Shown piece after piece: positions 32,857 through 41,642 of a stretch of 64,000 nt of DNA. The notes under the pieces are model-generated. The model saw only the letters and a list, made by a program, of their open reading frames with translations. It did no database searches and was not told the DNA's origin. Where the stretch lies: contig JAKAKI010000081.1 in the NCBI GenBank assembly GCA_021813505.1, positions 62,001 through 126,000 of the forward strand. The letters run 5' to 3'. A program made the translations under genes and the position numbers. Each line of letters opens with the position of its first letter. Within the stretch, counting starts at the first letter, position 1. The stretch is from a bacterium (lineage in GTDB: Bacteria; Zixibacteria; MSB-5A5; WJJR01).

Positions 32857-33508
32857 AATCTGGGCGGTCTTCGCCAAGGATGCGCGTTCGGAGTACCGGA
32901 CGCGGTTCGCGGTCAATGCCCTGTTTCTGTTCGCGCTGGTGACCTTGACGGCGCTGTCGTTTGCGACCGGGGGGGCGGGACTGACCCCGCTCTTGGCCTC
33001 AGTGTTCTTCTGGGTGATTGTCTTCTTCTCCGCTCTCTCTTCGCTGGCGCAAACATTTGTCAAGGAAGTCGAGACCAAGACGGCGACGTTTCTGCGGCTG
33101 ACCGCTCCCGATGACGCCGTGTTCTTTGGCAAATGGGGATTCAATTTGCTTCTGCTCCTTCTCCTTGAGGTGGTGCTGACACCGTTGTTCATCGTGATGC
33201 TGAATATGCCGGTCGTCAACTGGACGGTTTGGATCGCGACGTTGATCCTGGGAGCTTTAGGGCTTGTATCGACAACGACGCTGATCGGCGCGCTGATCGC
33301 CGTGGCGGGTGTGCGTGGGGCGTTGTTCTCCGTGCTGTCGTTCCCGGTGCTGCTGCCGCTGCTGGTGGTGCTGATCCGGACGACCGAAGTGGCATTCGGT
33401 GGCGGGCTGGAGGCGGGGCTGCGGGACGGATTCCTCGTGTTGGGGGCGTACGCGGTGGTCGCGACGACGGCGGGGTGGATGTTGTTTCCGTTCGTGTGGC
33501 GGGAGTGA
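32825..33508 (+). CDS. ccmB: Heme exporter membrane subunit CcmB
   Basis: A 227-residue inner-membrane protein with six hydrophobic helices, partner of CcmA. The GTG start at 32825, inside the end of ccmA, gives the N-terminus VPKAASSSADRIWAVFAKDARSEYRTRFAVNALFLFALVTL, which matches CcmB in layout (cytoplasmic helix then RxELR-type motif, here KDARSEYRTR). Upstream in-frame codons would run through ccmA and are not plausible. Length is as usual for CcmB (about 220). It is followed by a 573-base gap filled with an inverted repeat element before ccmC. Confidence 0.9.
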   Translation: MPKAASSSADRIWAVFAKDARSEYRTRFAVNALFLFALVTLTALSFATGGAGLTPLLASVFFWVIVFFSALSSLAQTFVKEVETKTATFLRLTAPDDAVFFGKWGFNLLLLLLLEVVLTPLFIVMLNMPVVNWTVWIATLILGALGLVSTTTLIGALIAVAGVRGALFSVLSFPVLLPLLVVLIRTTEVAFGGGLEAGLRDGFLVLGAYAVVATTAGWMLFPFVWRE

Positions 33509-33540
33509 GGGCGATTCAATCCAAGTCGAATTCGGATAAC

Positions 33541-33789
33541 CCCGCGCTTTAGCGCGTGTTGAAGAAGCCCTCCGAAAGGTGGCGACAGTTGCGTAAGGGT
33601 GAGGTTGCTTCGGCGCAAAGAGCCGCGCCTCGCAACGACATCACACTGGTCGTTGGCAACGCAGAGGCACAGTTGTCGTTGCGAGGAGCGCCTCCGCCGA
33701 AGGCGGAGGGAGCGACGAAGCAATCTCCCCCTTACACAACTGCTGCGATCTCGGGGACAAGTTTTTCAACAGGCCCTTTAGCGCGGGGG
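33541..33789. mobile_element. MITE-like inverted repeat element inside the ccm cluster
   Basis: About 100-base arms (33541-33642 and 33672-33789) are imperfect reverse complements. Matching words include CCCGCGCTTTAGCGCG / GGGCCTGTTGAAAAA at the ends, CAGTTGCGTAAGGGTGAGGTTGCTTCG against CAGTTGTGTAAGGGGGAGATTGCTTCG (total quoted as two motif alternatives), and GCCTCGCAACGACA near the centre. No protein is encoded. It looks like a non-autonomous mobile element, and it splits ccmB from ccmC. The remaining 33790-34081 has a small hairpin (CACCTCGCTAAAGCGAGGTG, 33889-33908) and no gene. Confidence 0.65.
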
Positions 33790-34081
33790 TGCGGAGAGAG
33801 TAGATTTCCCCCCGTTCACTGTTGAACACACTCGCCTAGGTGCCCCGGCTGCCAAAGCCCCAAGTCAATGAAAATGGAGCGGTCGCAGCACCTCGCTAAA
33901 GCGAGGTGTTAATTGAGCAGGGGTCTGGGGAGATCCCGCGCGACGCTTTAGTTTATGTACCCCAAGCGCTTATGGTCTCGACCGTGTCAAAAACGACTTA
34001 TTCGGACTTGAATTGGCTTTGGGGGAACGGTGATGTGTTTAATATTGGGGTTCGGTTCGACCGACTAAGGGTAGGGCGCCT

Positions 34082-34744
34082 ATGGGTATCGTCAGAATTG
34101 CCGCTGTGGTCTTGATAACGATTGTCATCATCGCTGCGTTTACCATTGCTCCTCCTCTGGCAGCAATGGGAACGAGCGGCGAGGCCTCGCGGATATTCTT
34201 CTTCCATGTGCCTATGGCGCAGGTGTCGTTTCTATCGTTTGTGGTGGCCGCGGTCTACGCGATCGTCTATTTGCGCACCCGCAAGACCGATCATGATCTG
34301 ATCTCATCGGTGTCGGCGGAGCTCGGGCTGGTGTTCTCCATTGTCGCGATGATCACCGGATCGATCTGGGCCAAGCAGGCGTGGGGGGCGTACTGGAACT
34401 GGGATCCCCGCCAGTTATTCCTGTTTGTGCTTGTGCTGTTTTACGGCGCCTTCTTTGCTCTGCGGCAGGCGATTGTCCAGGCCGATGCGCGCCGTCGTCT
34501 GTCGGCGGTCTACTTGATTTTTGGCGGTGCGATCTCTCCCTTGTTGTTTTTCGTGCTGCCACGCATGTATCAGTCGTTGCACGAGGACGCGAACCAGGTT
34601 GTGGTCGCAACTCAGGGGAAATTCAACATGTCGGGGCCGGTGGCGACCGTGTTCATCACCTCGATTGCCGGCTTCCTTTGCCTCTATGTTTGGCTGCTCA
34701 AACTGGGGGTGGCGGCGGCGCGTATGCAGGAGGAGCAGGGCTGA
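34082..34744 (+). CDS. ccmC: Heme exporter/handling protein CcmC
   Basis: CcmC presents heme to CcmE at the periplasmic face. This 220-residue protein has six hydrophobic helices and the tryptophan-rich heme-handling (WWD) motif as SIWAKQAWGAYWNWDPRQ. Flanking His residues are present (FFFHVPMAQ near residue 40; SLHEDANQ near 163), as required for heme ligation. A GGGTAGGG stretch lies upstream of the ATG. ccmD starts four bases after its stop. Confidence 0.94.
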   Translation: MGIVRIAAVVLITIVIIAAFTIAPPLAAMGTSGEASRIFFFHVPMAQVSFLSFVVAAVYAIVYLRTRKTDHDLISSVSAELGLVFSIVAMITGSIWAKQAWGAYWNWDPRQLFLFVLVLFYGAFFALRQAIVQADARRRLSAVYLIFGGAISPLLFFVLPRMYQSLHEDANQVVVATQGKFNMSGPVATVFITSIAGFLCLYVWLLKLGVAAARMQEEQG

Positions 34745-34748
34745 ACCT

Positions 34749-34859
34749 ATGGATGCAAACTACATAGCGATGGTGGCGGTATTGATCACATGGGCGGGAA
34801 TCGCCTTCTACCTTTGGCGGGTGGACCGTAGGGTGACCCGAGGGAGCAAAGCGGAATGA
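34749..34859 (+). CDS. ccmD: Small membrane protein CcmD
   Basis: A 36-residue protein (MDANYIAMVAVLITWAGI plus FYLWRVDRR) with one membrane helix followed by a basic tail, the standard CcmD layout. It lies exactly between ccmC (four-base gap) and ccmE (four-base ATGA overlap). CcmD stabilises the CcmABC-CcmE complex and is needed for release of holo-CcmE. The assignment rests on position, size and topology, as CcmD sequences are poorly conserved. Confidence 0.85.
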   Translation: MDANYIAMVAVLITWAGIAFYLWRVDRRVTRGSKAE

Positions 34860-35272
34860 ACAAACGGTATGTAATCGGGATTGCGCTGATCGTGGTGTGC
34901 GGGATCGTCGGATTCACGGCCTTTCGCGGGTCGCTGACGCCGTACGTCGGATTCGCCGAGGCGCAACAGTTGACCCGCGCTTGCCAGGTGATGGGCGTCA
35001 TCGAGAAGGACAAAGTGCGCTACGATTTGACGGCCGGCGAGCTCAAGTTCACCATCGTCGATGAGCAGGGGCACGTCCTGCCGGTGTCCTATCGCGGGGT
35101 CAAGCCGGGGAATTTCGACCAGGCGAAATCGGTGGTCTGCAATGGCCGAGTGGTTGACGGGACATTTCAGGCCGACCGGTTGCTCGTCAAATGCCCGTCC
35201 AAGTACCAGGGACTCGAGCAGGAAGGCGAGGAGAATCCCCACGAAACCAGCCCGGCGACCGGCGGAGTTTGA
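34856..35272 (+). CDS. ccmE: Heme chaperone CcmE, CxxxY variant
   Basis: CcmE carries heme covalently from CcmC to the cytochrome c lyase. The 138-residue product has an N-terminal membrane helix (RYVIGIALIVVCGIVGFTAF) and an OB-fold core (GVIEKDKVRYDLTAGELKFTIVD...LPVSYRGVKPGNFDQAKSVVCNGRV). Where Gram-negative CcmE has the heme-binding His in HxxxY, this protein reads VKCPSKYQG, i.e. CxxxY. That variant is known from archaea and some bacteria, usually with no CcmH. No ccmF, ccmG or ccmH lies in the cluster, in agreement with the variant system, although ccmF could be elsewhere. Confidence 0.93.
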   Translation: MNKRYVIGIALIVVCGIVGFTAFRGSLTPYVGFAEAQQLTRACQVMGVIEKDKVRYDLTAGELKFTIVDEQGHVLPVSYRGVKPGNFDQAKSVVCNGRVVDGTFQADRLLVKCPSKYQGLEQEGEENPHETSPATGGV

Positions 35273-35296
35273 GCCAGAGCCGGTTGAATCTTAGCG

Positions 35297-35322
35297 AAAG
35301 GCGCCCCCAGGGCGCCTTTTTT
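35297..35322 (+). terminator. Rho-independent terminator after ccmE
   Basis: AAAGGCGCC (35297-35305) with GGCGCCTTT (35311-35319), loop CCCAG, continuing into TTTTTT. The rest of 35323-35632 holds nothing recognisable apart from a possible in-frame extension of the following kinase. Confidence 0.85.
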
Positions 35323-35632
35323 GTTGGGCTCCATGCCGGGCTGAGTGTCGGAACCTGTTCGAACCAGACTGACTAGCCTGTCAGGATGCGTCAAACAGCC
35401 GGCCGGATCCTCCTCTCCACCCTCTCCAAACACAGCCGTCATTTTCTCGCGGTGTGGGACAGAAGCCATAGAGCAAACCTGCCGATAATCCCAATGAGCT
35501 GCCCCCGTGCGGGCGCGACAGGATTGTCAAGGCAGAGGAATGCGAAGGAACGCGCAAATCACACCGTCACCCGGACGGGCAAGACACCTTCCTGTTTCCG
35601 GCGAGACTGGGCCCGGCGCTGTGCAACTACGC

Positions 35633-36925
35633 ATGGATCTCAAACGGGAGATTTTTGATCTCCATACGCTCTTTGAGATTCTGCGGGGATTCAGCGCGGT
35701 GCTGGATACCTCTGCCCTGTTGGACGGAATCCTGCTGACCACGATCAGCCAGTTGGGCGTCGGCGCAGCGGCAATTGTCATCGAGACGCCGGGCCGGAAC
35801 AACTTTCTGGGCATCAGCAAGTCAAAGGGCTGGCCAGACACAGATTCATCGCTCTGGGAACTCGACTTGAATTCCGGGTTCGCACGCCGGCTGGTGGAAC
35901 ACGCGCAGCCGGTGCTATTCGAAGATTTGCGGCGCCGTCTCGACTCGGCCTGGCCGCAGACACGGCTTCTGGAGCGGCTGGGTTGCGCGTTGATCGCACC
36001 AATGCATCGCCGCGAACGGTTGCGCGGGGTTCTCTACGTCTCCGGGCGGCTGAATGGACAGCCATTCAGCGAGACCGACCGCAAGTTTCTGGGACTGTTG
36101 GTCGAGCAGCTCACCGTTTCGATTGAAAACGCGGTGTTGTTCGAATCGGAGCGGCGTTACGCGCAGGACCTGATCAGCACGCGCGAGCAACTGGCCGAGA
36201 GCGAGCGAATGGCGGCGCTGGGCCGGCTGTCGGCGGCGATTGCCCATGAAATCAACAACCCGCTCGGAATCATCCGAAACTATCTGCAATTGATCCGTGG
36301 GCATGTGCCGGACAACCAGCAGGCGGTGCGCGAACTTGACCAGGTGTCCTCGGAAGTCGACCGGATTGCACGCATTGTGCGCCAGTTGCTCGACGCCTAC
36401 CGTCCGGAGACATCGCGTCCGGCGGCGGTGGACGTCGGGGAAGTCGTCCTCGAAGTCGTCCAGTTCCTGTCGCCGGAATTGCACCAACGCCGGATCGCAA
36501 TCCATCCCGCGAGGCTTGAGAATCTTCCGCTGGTGATCGGCAGCACCGATGCGCTGCGCCAGGTATTCCTCAATCTGACATTGAACGCCCGCGATGCCAT
36601 GCCGGGCGGCGGCGGGCTGTACATTCGCACCCAAGTCGACGAGCGATTCGTCGAAATCGAGATCGCCGACGAGGGCAAGGGCATCGCGTCGGAGAACATG
36701 CCGAGGCTGTTCGATCCCTTCTTTTCGACGAAGCCTTCGGGGCATGGATCGGGACTGGGACTTTCGATCTGCCGGGGAATCCTGGAAGGATTCGGCGGAT
36801 CCATCGAGGCATCGAGCGCCCCGGGTCACGGCGCCTGCTTCCGGGTACGTTTCCGCCGGGTCGACGCGGCGCCGGAACTTAAGATAGATCAAACCGAAGT
36901 TGCTGTGGAGAGCGCCACCTCATGA
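35633..36925 (+). CDS. GAF-domain sensor histidine kinase
   Basis: A cytoplasmic kinase of 430 residues from ATG 35633. GTG 35507 and ATG 35540 are in frame, but their extra residues are Arg/Pro-rich and not domain-like; no site has a good Shine-Dalgarno. It has a GAF domain (about 10-175), a linker helix, HisKA with the phospho-acceptor in AIAHEINNPLGIIRNYL, and HATPase with N box NLTLNARDAM, G1 DEGKGI and G2 GSGLGLSI. The ATGA overlap with the next gene ties it to a second kinase with a receiver domain, so phosphotransfer between them is likely. The signal is unknown. Confidence 0.9.
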   Translation: MDLKREIFDLHTLFEILRGFSAVLDTSALLDGILLTTISQLGVGAAAIVIETPGRNNFLGISKSKGWPDTDSSLWELDLNSGFARRLVEHAQPVLFEDLRRRLDSAWPQTRLLERLGCALIAPMHRRERLRGVLYVSGRLNGQPFSETDRKFLGLLVEQLTVSIENAVLFESERRYAQDLISTREQLAESERMAALGRLSAAIAHEINNPLGIIRNYLQLIRGHVPDNQQAVRELDQVSSEVDRIARIVRQLLDAYRPETSRPAAVDVGEVVLEVVQFLSPELHQRRIAIHPARLENLPLVIGSTDALRQVFLNLTLNARDAMPGGGGLYIRTQVDERFVEIEIADEGKGIASENMPRLFDPFFSTKPSGHGSGLGLSICRGILEGFGGSIEASSAPGHGACFRVRFRRVDAAPELKIDQTEVAVESATS

Positions 36926-39063
36926 ACGCTGCGGCCACCGGACAACCACTGACTGAACGGTCCAGGCGCACCGAGCGTTCGACGGGCCGGATTCTTATTG
37001 TGGACGATGAGCCACGGATGACCGCATCGCTGCGCGCGCTGTTGTCCGAAGAAGGGCACCAGACAGAAGGCGCGCTGTCCGGCGAAGAGGCGATCAAGCG
37101 GATGCAGAGGACCGCCTACGACGTGCTGGTGGTTGATGTGCGCATGCCGGGTGTGGACGGGATGGATGTGCTGCGCGCGGCGCGGGCGCAGAATCCCGAC
37201 CGGCCGGTGATCATGATGACGGCGTACGCGTCGCTGGAATCGGCCGTGAGCGCGATCAACGAGGGTGCCTACGACTATCTCGTCAAACCGATCGATCTGA
37301 CCGAGATGAGGCTGACGGTACGGCGGGCGGTCGAGAAGCACCGTCTCAATCTGGCGCGGACCTCGCTGACCGAGGAACTGCAGGAGAAGAACCGGACATT
37401 GTCGCGGCGCGTGGTGGAACTCAATGCGCTTCACGAGGTCGGCGCGGCACTGTCGACGACCGGCGAGCTGGACCGTCTGTTGAAGTCGATTCTGAATCAG
37501 GCGATGGGTGTGATCGGGACCAATTATGGTTCAATCATGCTGCTCAATCCGGAGCGGGAGACGCTCTCGGTGGTGGCGTCGAGCGAGTCCGACGTCGACC
37601 GGTTTGACCACGTCGAGGTGGCTGTTGGCGATTCGATCGCCGGCCATGTGACATCCACCGGCGATCCGATGATGATCGAAGACGTGGAAAGCGATCCCCG
37701 TTTCCGGCGCCGCAACCGGCCGCAATTCGAGACGAAATCACTGATCTGCGCACCACTGCGGACCCCGAATTCGATTCTGGGAGTGATCAACCTTTCGGAC
37801 AAATGCGATCATCTTCCTTTCACGCGTGAGGATTTGCGCCTGCTGGTGACGCTGGCGGCGCAGGCCGCGATGGCGATTGAAGACGCGCGTCATTTCCAGC
37901 AGGTACGCCGGCAACTGGACGAAGTGACGGCGTTGCACGAGCTCGCCAACCGCCTGGCGGAGGTCGAACGCACCGATCAGATGGTCGATGCGGTGTTCGA
38001 CACGCTGGCACGTTTGACCAGTGGCGACAAAGTCCAATGGTGGGAGTGGCAGACTGACCGGGAGGGGATTGCCCTCGCCGCCTGTCGCGCGGGAACAGAG
38101 GGGAAGACACAGGTACAGCCGTTGTTTGCGGCCATTACGCAGGCGGAGTTGATGGATGACGCCTGCTGTGGGCAGACCGTGCTGAACCAGTTGCGCACGT
38201 CGGAGCCGCGTTGCTCTGTGGAGACCGTGCTAACAGTTCCGGTTCGGTCCTCAGAGCACCCGTTGGGCGTGTTTGTTGTGGGCCGTTGCCGGAAGTCTAC
38301 GTTCTCCGACCATGAGCGCCATCTGGTCGGTTTAGCCTGTTCACAGGCCGAGCGGATATTCGAACGGCAGCGTGCACTGCTCAACGCGACGCGACTGGTG
38401 ACGATGGGGAAGATGATCTCGGAGATTTCGCACGACTTGCGCAAACCGCTGACGAATATCCGGGGGAGCCTGCAGGTATTGCGCGGCAAATCGGGATTGA
38501 GCGCGGAGACCGGCGGGATTCTCGAGTCGGCCGATCACGAGATTGTCCGACTGGCAACGCTCGTGACCGAGCTGGTGGATTTCGCCAATCCGAAGCGGTA
38601 CCGAACAGAGCGGCGCGACCTGGGGCCGATCTTGCGCCGGGCAGTGAGTCTGATCAACCGCGCGGCCACCAAACATGGGGTGACAGTGACGGTCGATTTC
38701 CCCGAACGGCTGCCGTCGATCTTTTGCGATGAGAATCAAATTATCGAGGCGATGCTCAATGTCCTGTCCAACGCGATCGATGCGATGGGCAAGGGTGGTA
38801 GCCTCACGGTCGGGGCCTCGGTCGATTCGGCCGGCGCCGATGGCGGGCAAAAGCTGGTCATCTCGATCCGTGACACCGGGCAGGGCATGCAAAAGAGTGA
38901 ACTGAACCGGATATTCGAACGCTACTACACCACGAAGGCATCGGGCACCGGGCTGGGCCTGGCCATTGTCCAACGGATTGTCCGGGCGCACGCCGGAGAA
39001 GTTCGGGCGGACAGCACGCCGGGGAAGGGCACGACGTTCTACCTGGAACTGCCGGTACGATGA
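36922..39063 (+). CDS. Receiver-GAF-GAF-histidine kinase hybrid
   Basis: A 713-residue cytoplasmic signalling protein with reversed hybrid order. An N-terminal receiver domain (about 22-140) has phospho-acceptor Asp72 in VVDVRMPG and Lys in YLVKPID. Two GAF domains follow (about 175-330 and 340-490), then HisKA (ISEISHDLRKPLTNIRGSL) and HATPase (NVLSNAIDAM, RDTGQGM, GTGLGLAIVQRIV). The kinase upstream could phosphorylate Asp72, and this kinase in turn the NtrC-type regulator encoded 94 bases downstream. Four-base overlap with the upstream gene. Confidence 0.92.
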   Translation: MNAAATGQPLTERSRRTERSTGRILIVDDEPRMTASLRALLSEEGHQTEGALSGEEAIKRMQRTAYDVLVVDVRMPGVDGMDVLRAARAQNPDRPVIMMTAYASLESAVSAINEGAYDYLVKPIDLTEMRLTVRRAVEKHRLNLARTSLTEELQEKNRTLSRRVVELNALHEVGAALSTTGELDRLLKSILNQAMGVIGTNYGSIMLLNPERETLSVVASSESDVDRFDHVEVAVGDSIAGHVTSTGDPMMIEDVESDPRFRRRNRPQFETKSLICAPLRTPNSILGVINLSDKCDHLPFTREDLRLLVTLAAQAAMAIEDARHFQQVRRQLDEVTALHELANRLAEVERTDQMVDAVFDTLARLTSGDKVQWWEWQTDREGIALAACRAGTEGKTQVQPLFAAITQAELMDDACCGQTVLNQLRTSEPRCSVETVLTVPVRSSEHPLGVFVVGRCRKSTFSDHERHLVGLACSQAERIFERQRALLNATRLVTMGKMISEISHDLRKPLTNIRGSLQVLRGKSGLSAETGGILESADHEIVRLATLVTELVDFANPKRYRTERRDLGPILRRAVSLINRAATKHGVTVTVDFPERLPSIFCDENQIIEAMLNVLSNAIDAMGKGGSLTVGASVDSAGADGGQKLVISIRDTGQGMQKSELNRIFERYYTTKASGTGLGLAIVQRIVRAHAGEVRADSTPGKGTTFYLELPVR

Positions 39064-39157
39064 CCTGCACCGATCCACAAGTATGCCGCAATTTGCAGGT
39101 TTTGGCTTAAGTCTTTCACAGGATGACCGATAGCGCAATTAGGGAGACTTTTCGATC

Positions 39158-40585
39158 ATGTCTGGAAGAAACGTTTCAGGTGAGCAGGCCGTGAAGCTGC
39201 TGGTCATCGATGATGACCCCAAGGTTCCGTGGATCCTTTCCGAGCGGTTGCCGAACCAATACGAGGTGATTTCGGCTTCGGATGGTTATGAGGGAATTCA
39301 ACTCGCGTCCACCGAGCAGCCTCCGCTCATTCTGCTGGATATCATGATGCCCGGCATGTCCGGGCTTGAAGTGCTGGAACGGCTCCGGCATGCGCAGACA
39401 TCGAGCGACATCATCATGCTGTCGGGCCACGGCGACACCGAAAACGTGGTGAAGTCAATCCAGCTCGGCGCGGCCGAGTTTATCAGCAAGCCGTTTGATC
39501 CGGCCGAAGTGGAAATCCACTTGCGCAAGGTTCTCGAATCGCGCGCACTGCGAGACGAGAACGCGCAGTTGCGCGAATCGTTGAAATCGCGATTTGAGAC
39601 ATTGATTGGCGACTCCGTGGCGATGCAACGGGTCAAGGGGATTTTGGAGGAGATCGCCGACAGCGACTTGACCGTCTTGATCCGGGGCGAGAGCGGCACC
39701 GGCAAGGAAGTCGTGGCGCGCCTGCTCCACGCCGGATCGGCGCGGGCGAAAGAGGCATTCACCAAGGTGAATTGCGCCGCCATTCCACGGGAATTGCTCG
39801 AAGCCGAGTTGTTCGGCTACGAACGAGGGGCGTTTACCGGCGCGAACAAGATGAAGCCGGGACGGTTCGAGGCGGCAACCAAGGGTACGATCTTCCTCGA
39901 CGAAATCGGCGAGATGCCGCTGGAATTGCAGTCGAAGCTCCTTCAGGTCTTGGAGCAGCAGGAATTCGTCCGTGTCGGCGGGTTGCAGACGATCAAAGTC
40001 GACGTGCGGATCGTTTGTGCCACCAACCGCGATCTCGAAGTGGCGATTGCCGAGCGGCAGATGCGCGACGATCTTTACTACCGACTGAATGAGATTACTG
40101 TTACGCTGCCCTCCCTGCGAGAGCGGACGGAGGATATCCCGCTGCTGGTCTCCCACTTCATCCAGAAATATAATGCCGCCTACTCGAAGTCATTCGCCGG
40201 TCTGAGCGCGGAGACGATGCAAAAACTGGTCTCGTATCCGTGGCCGGGAAATGTGCGGCAGTTGGAAAATCTGGTGAAGCAGATTGTCGTCCGGCAGGAC
40301 GAAGCGGTCATCGACGAGATCCTGCGGCGTCCGCAACCGGCCGTTCGCACGGCTGGAGTCCCCGTGAATGTACCGGAGCCAGTGGCAGGCACCACCGAGG
40401 GAAACGGCTACTCGCTGAAAGATCGGGTTGGCGCAGCGGTGGCACGCGAAGAGCGCAATCTGATTGCCGACGTCCTGCGCAAGACCAATTGGAATCGCCG
40501 CAAGGCTGCGGATGTGCTGGAGATCAGTTATCGATCGCTGCTCTACAAGATCAAAGAATACGGGCTGTCGAAGTCGGAGTTGTAG
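39158..40585 (+). CDS. NtrC-family sigma54-dependent response regulator
   Basis: A 475-residue activator. The receiver domain has Asp61 (LLDIMMPG) and Lys111 (FISKPFD). The AAA+ domain carries Walker A GESGTGKE (177-184), the sigma54-contacting GAFTGA (224-229) and Walker [13 protein letters not shown]-terminal Fis-type helix-turn-helix ([37 protein letters not shown]) binds DNA. All catalytic motifs are intact. It would turn on genes with -24/-12 promoters; I saw no convincing one in the window. The two preceding kinases are its likely partners. Confidence 0.95.
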   Translation: MSGRNVSGEQAVKLLVIDDDPKVPWILSERLPNQYEVISASDGYEGIQLASTEQPPLILLDIMMPGMSGLEVLERLRHAQTSSDIIMLSGHGDTENVVKSIQLGAAEFISKPFDPAEVEIHLRKVLESRALRDENAQLRESLKSRFETLIGDSVAMQRVKGILEEIADSDLTVLIRGESGTGKEVVARLLHAGSARAKEAFTKVNCAAIPRELLEAELFGYERGAFTGANKMKPGRFEAATKGTIFLDEIGEMPLELQSKLLQVLEQQEFVRVGGLQTIKVDVRIVCATNRDLEVAIAERQMRDDLYYRLNEITVTLPSLRERTEDIPLLVSHFIQKYNAAYSKSFAGLSAETMQKLVSYPWPGNVRQLENLVKQIVVRQDEAVIDEILRRPQPAVRTAGVPVNVPEPVAGTTEGNGYSLKDRVGAAVAREERNLIADVLRKTNWNRRKAADVLEISYRSLLYKIKEYGLSKSEL

Positions 40586-40612
40586 GACCGCCGCCCATAG
40601 CAAGACATCCCT

Positions 40613-40638
40613 GGCCCCGAGATTCGGGGCCTTTTTTT
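40613..40638 (+). terminator. Rho-independent terminator after the NtrC-type gene
   Basis: GGCCCCGA (40613-40620) with TCGGGGCC (40624-40631), loop GAT, then seven T residues. Confidence 0.92.
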
Positions 40639-40639
40639 G

Positions 40640-40683
40640 TGGACGGGGTGGACGGAGTGGACTTGGTGGACGAGGTGGACACA
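40640..40683. repeat. Degenerate 9-bp tandem repeat (GTGGACNNG type), five units
   Basis: GTGGACGGG, GTGGACGGA, GTGGACTTG, GTGGACGAG and GTGGACACA run head to tail between the terminator and lepB. Same family as at 22602-22640 and 49573-49612. Confidence 0.75.
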
Positions 40684-40738
40684 AAAGAAGGAGGCCCTGT
40701 GTCAACAGGGCCTCGTGAGTTCCTCTGTTCGACTCTCG

Positions 40739-41512
40739 TTAGTGGATTACGGTTGCCAGGCGCTTCCAGCGGACGCGGTCGACGAAGTGGGCGACGTTGT
40801 AGGCGACGGCTTGCGCCATGCCGACGGGGTCAGACCAGGTCCACGGGGGGGCATGTTCGTCGGTGCCCCATGACCAATGAATGACCATGGCTTTGCCCTG
40901 GATGAGGTCATAGGGAACGGGACCCCAGAATCGGGAATCGTAGGAGTTGTCCCGGTTGTCGCCCATCATGAAGAAGCAATTCGAAGGCACCTTGTACGGC
41001 CCGTAGTTGTCGCGCTGGCTGCGTGAGGCCGGTTCAATTTGGTCGGCGGCGGTGTATTTGCCGGTGGGTGGTAGCGGCATGGGATTGCCATCGACAAAGA
41101 GCTGCTTGTTCTTGACCTCGACCACCTGGCCGCCAACGGCCACGCATCGCTTGATGTAATTCACCGAGGGATTGCCGGGGAATTTGAAGATTACAACATC
41201 GCCGGGACGGGGGTCACGGACCTTCGGCAGGCGATAGTCGATGAGCGGCAGCTTGGAACCGTAGACAAACTTGTTGGCGAGAAGGAAATCGCCGACCAAC
41301 AGGGTGTCCTCCATCGAGCCGGACGGAATCTTGTAGGCCTCGACAATTGACGTCTTGATGATGATCGCCAGGATTAAAGCGATACCGAGCGATTTGGTGT
41401 ACTCCCAGAGGACCTGGGTAACTGGCGTCTTCTGGGCGGACCGAGCGCCCGTGACGTCCGATGTTGATTGCCGTCTGCTCACTGGTATCATCCTTCCTGA
41501 CTGGTCAGCCAT
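40739..41512 (-). CDS. lepB: Signal peptidase I
   Basis: Cleaves signal peptides from exported proteins at the outer face of the inner membrane. The 257-residue product has one N-terminal helix (SLGIALILAIIIKTSIVEAY), the catalytic Ser in IPSGSMEDTL, the catalytic Lys in NYIKRCVAVGG, and box E GDNRDNSYDSRFWG. ATG 41512 is chosen because GAGGTG lies just upstream; a GTG at 41518 is possible. The C-terminal extension (SWGTDEHAPPWTWSD...) is a little longer than in short Gram-positive forms. Confidence 0.95.
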   Translation of the reverse strand: MADQSGRMIPVSRRQSTSDVTGARSAQKTPVTQVLWEYTKSLGIALILAIIIKTSIVEAYKIPSGSMEDTLLVGDFLLANKFVYGSKLPLIDYRLPKVRDPRPGDVVIFKFPGNPSVNYIKRCVAVGGQVVEVKNKQLFVDGNPMPLPPTGKYTAADQIEPASRSQRDNYGPYKVPSNCFFMMGDNRDNSYDSRFWGPVPYDLIQGKAMVIHWSWGTDEHAPPWTWSDPVGMAQAVAYNVAHFVDRVRWKRLATVIH

Positions 41513-41642
41513 GGTCACCTCAAGTCCGTATACGTGGGCCGGTCGCCAAACGATTCAGCGAATTTGCGGGCGGGCGTATGCAATACGCCCCTCCCGGACA
41601 ATCCGGACATTCTCGTCTGGGGTGTTGATCAGCGCGCATGCA

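Noticed and set aside
40640-40683. Coding Val-Asp repeat protein
   Set aside because: The 9-base repeats lie after a terminator and between converging genes, with no ribosome-binding site; the same tract type occurs at several non-coding sites.
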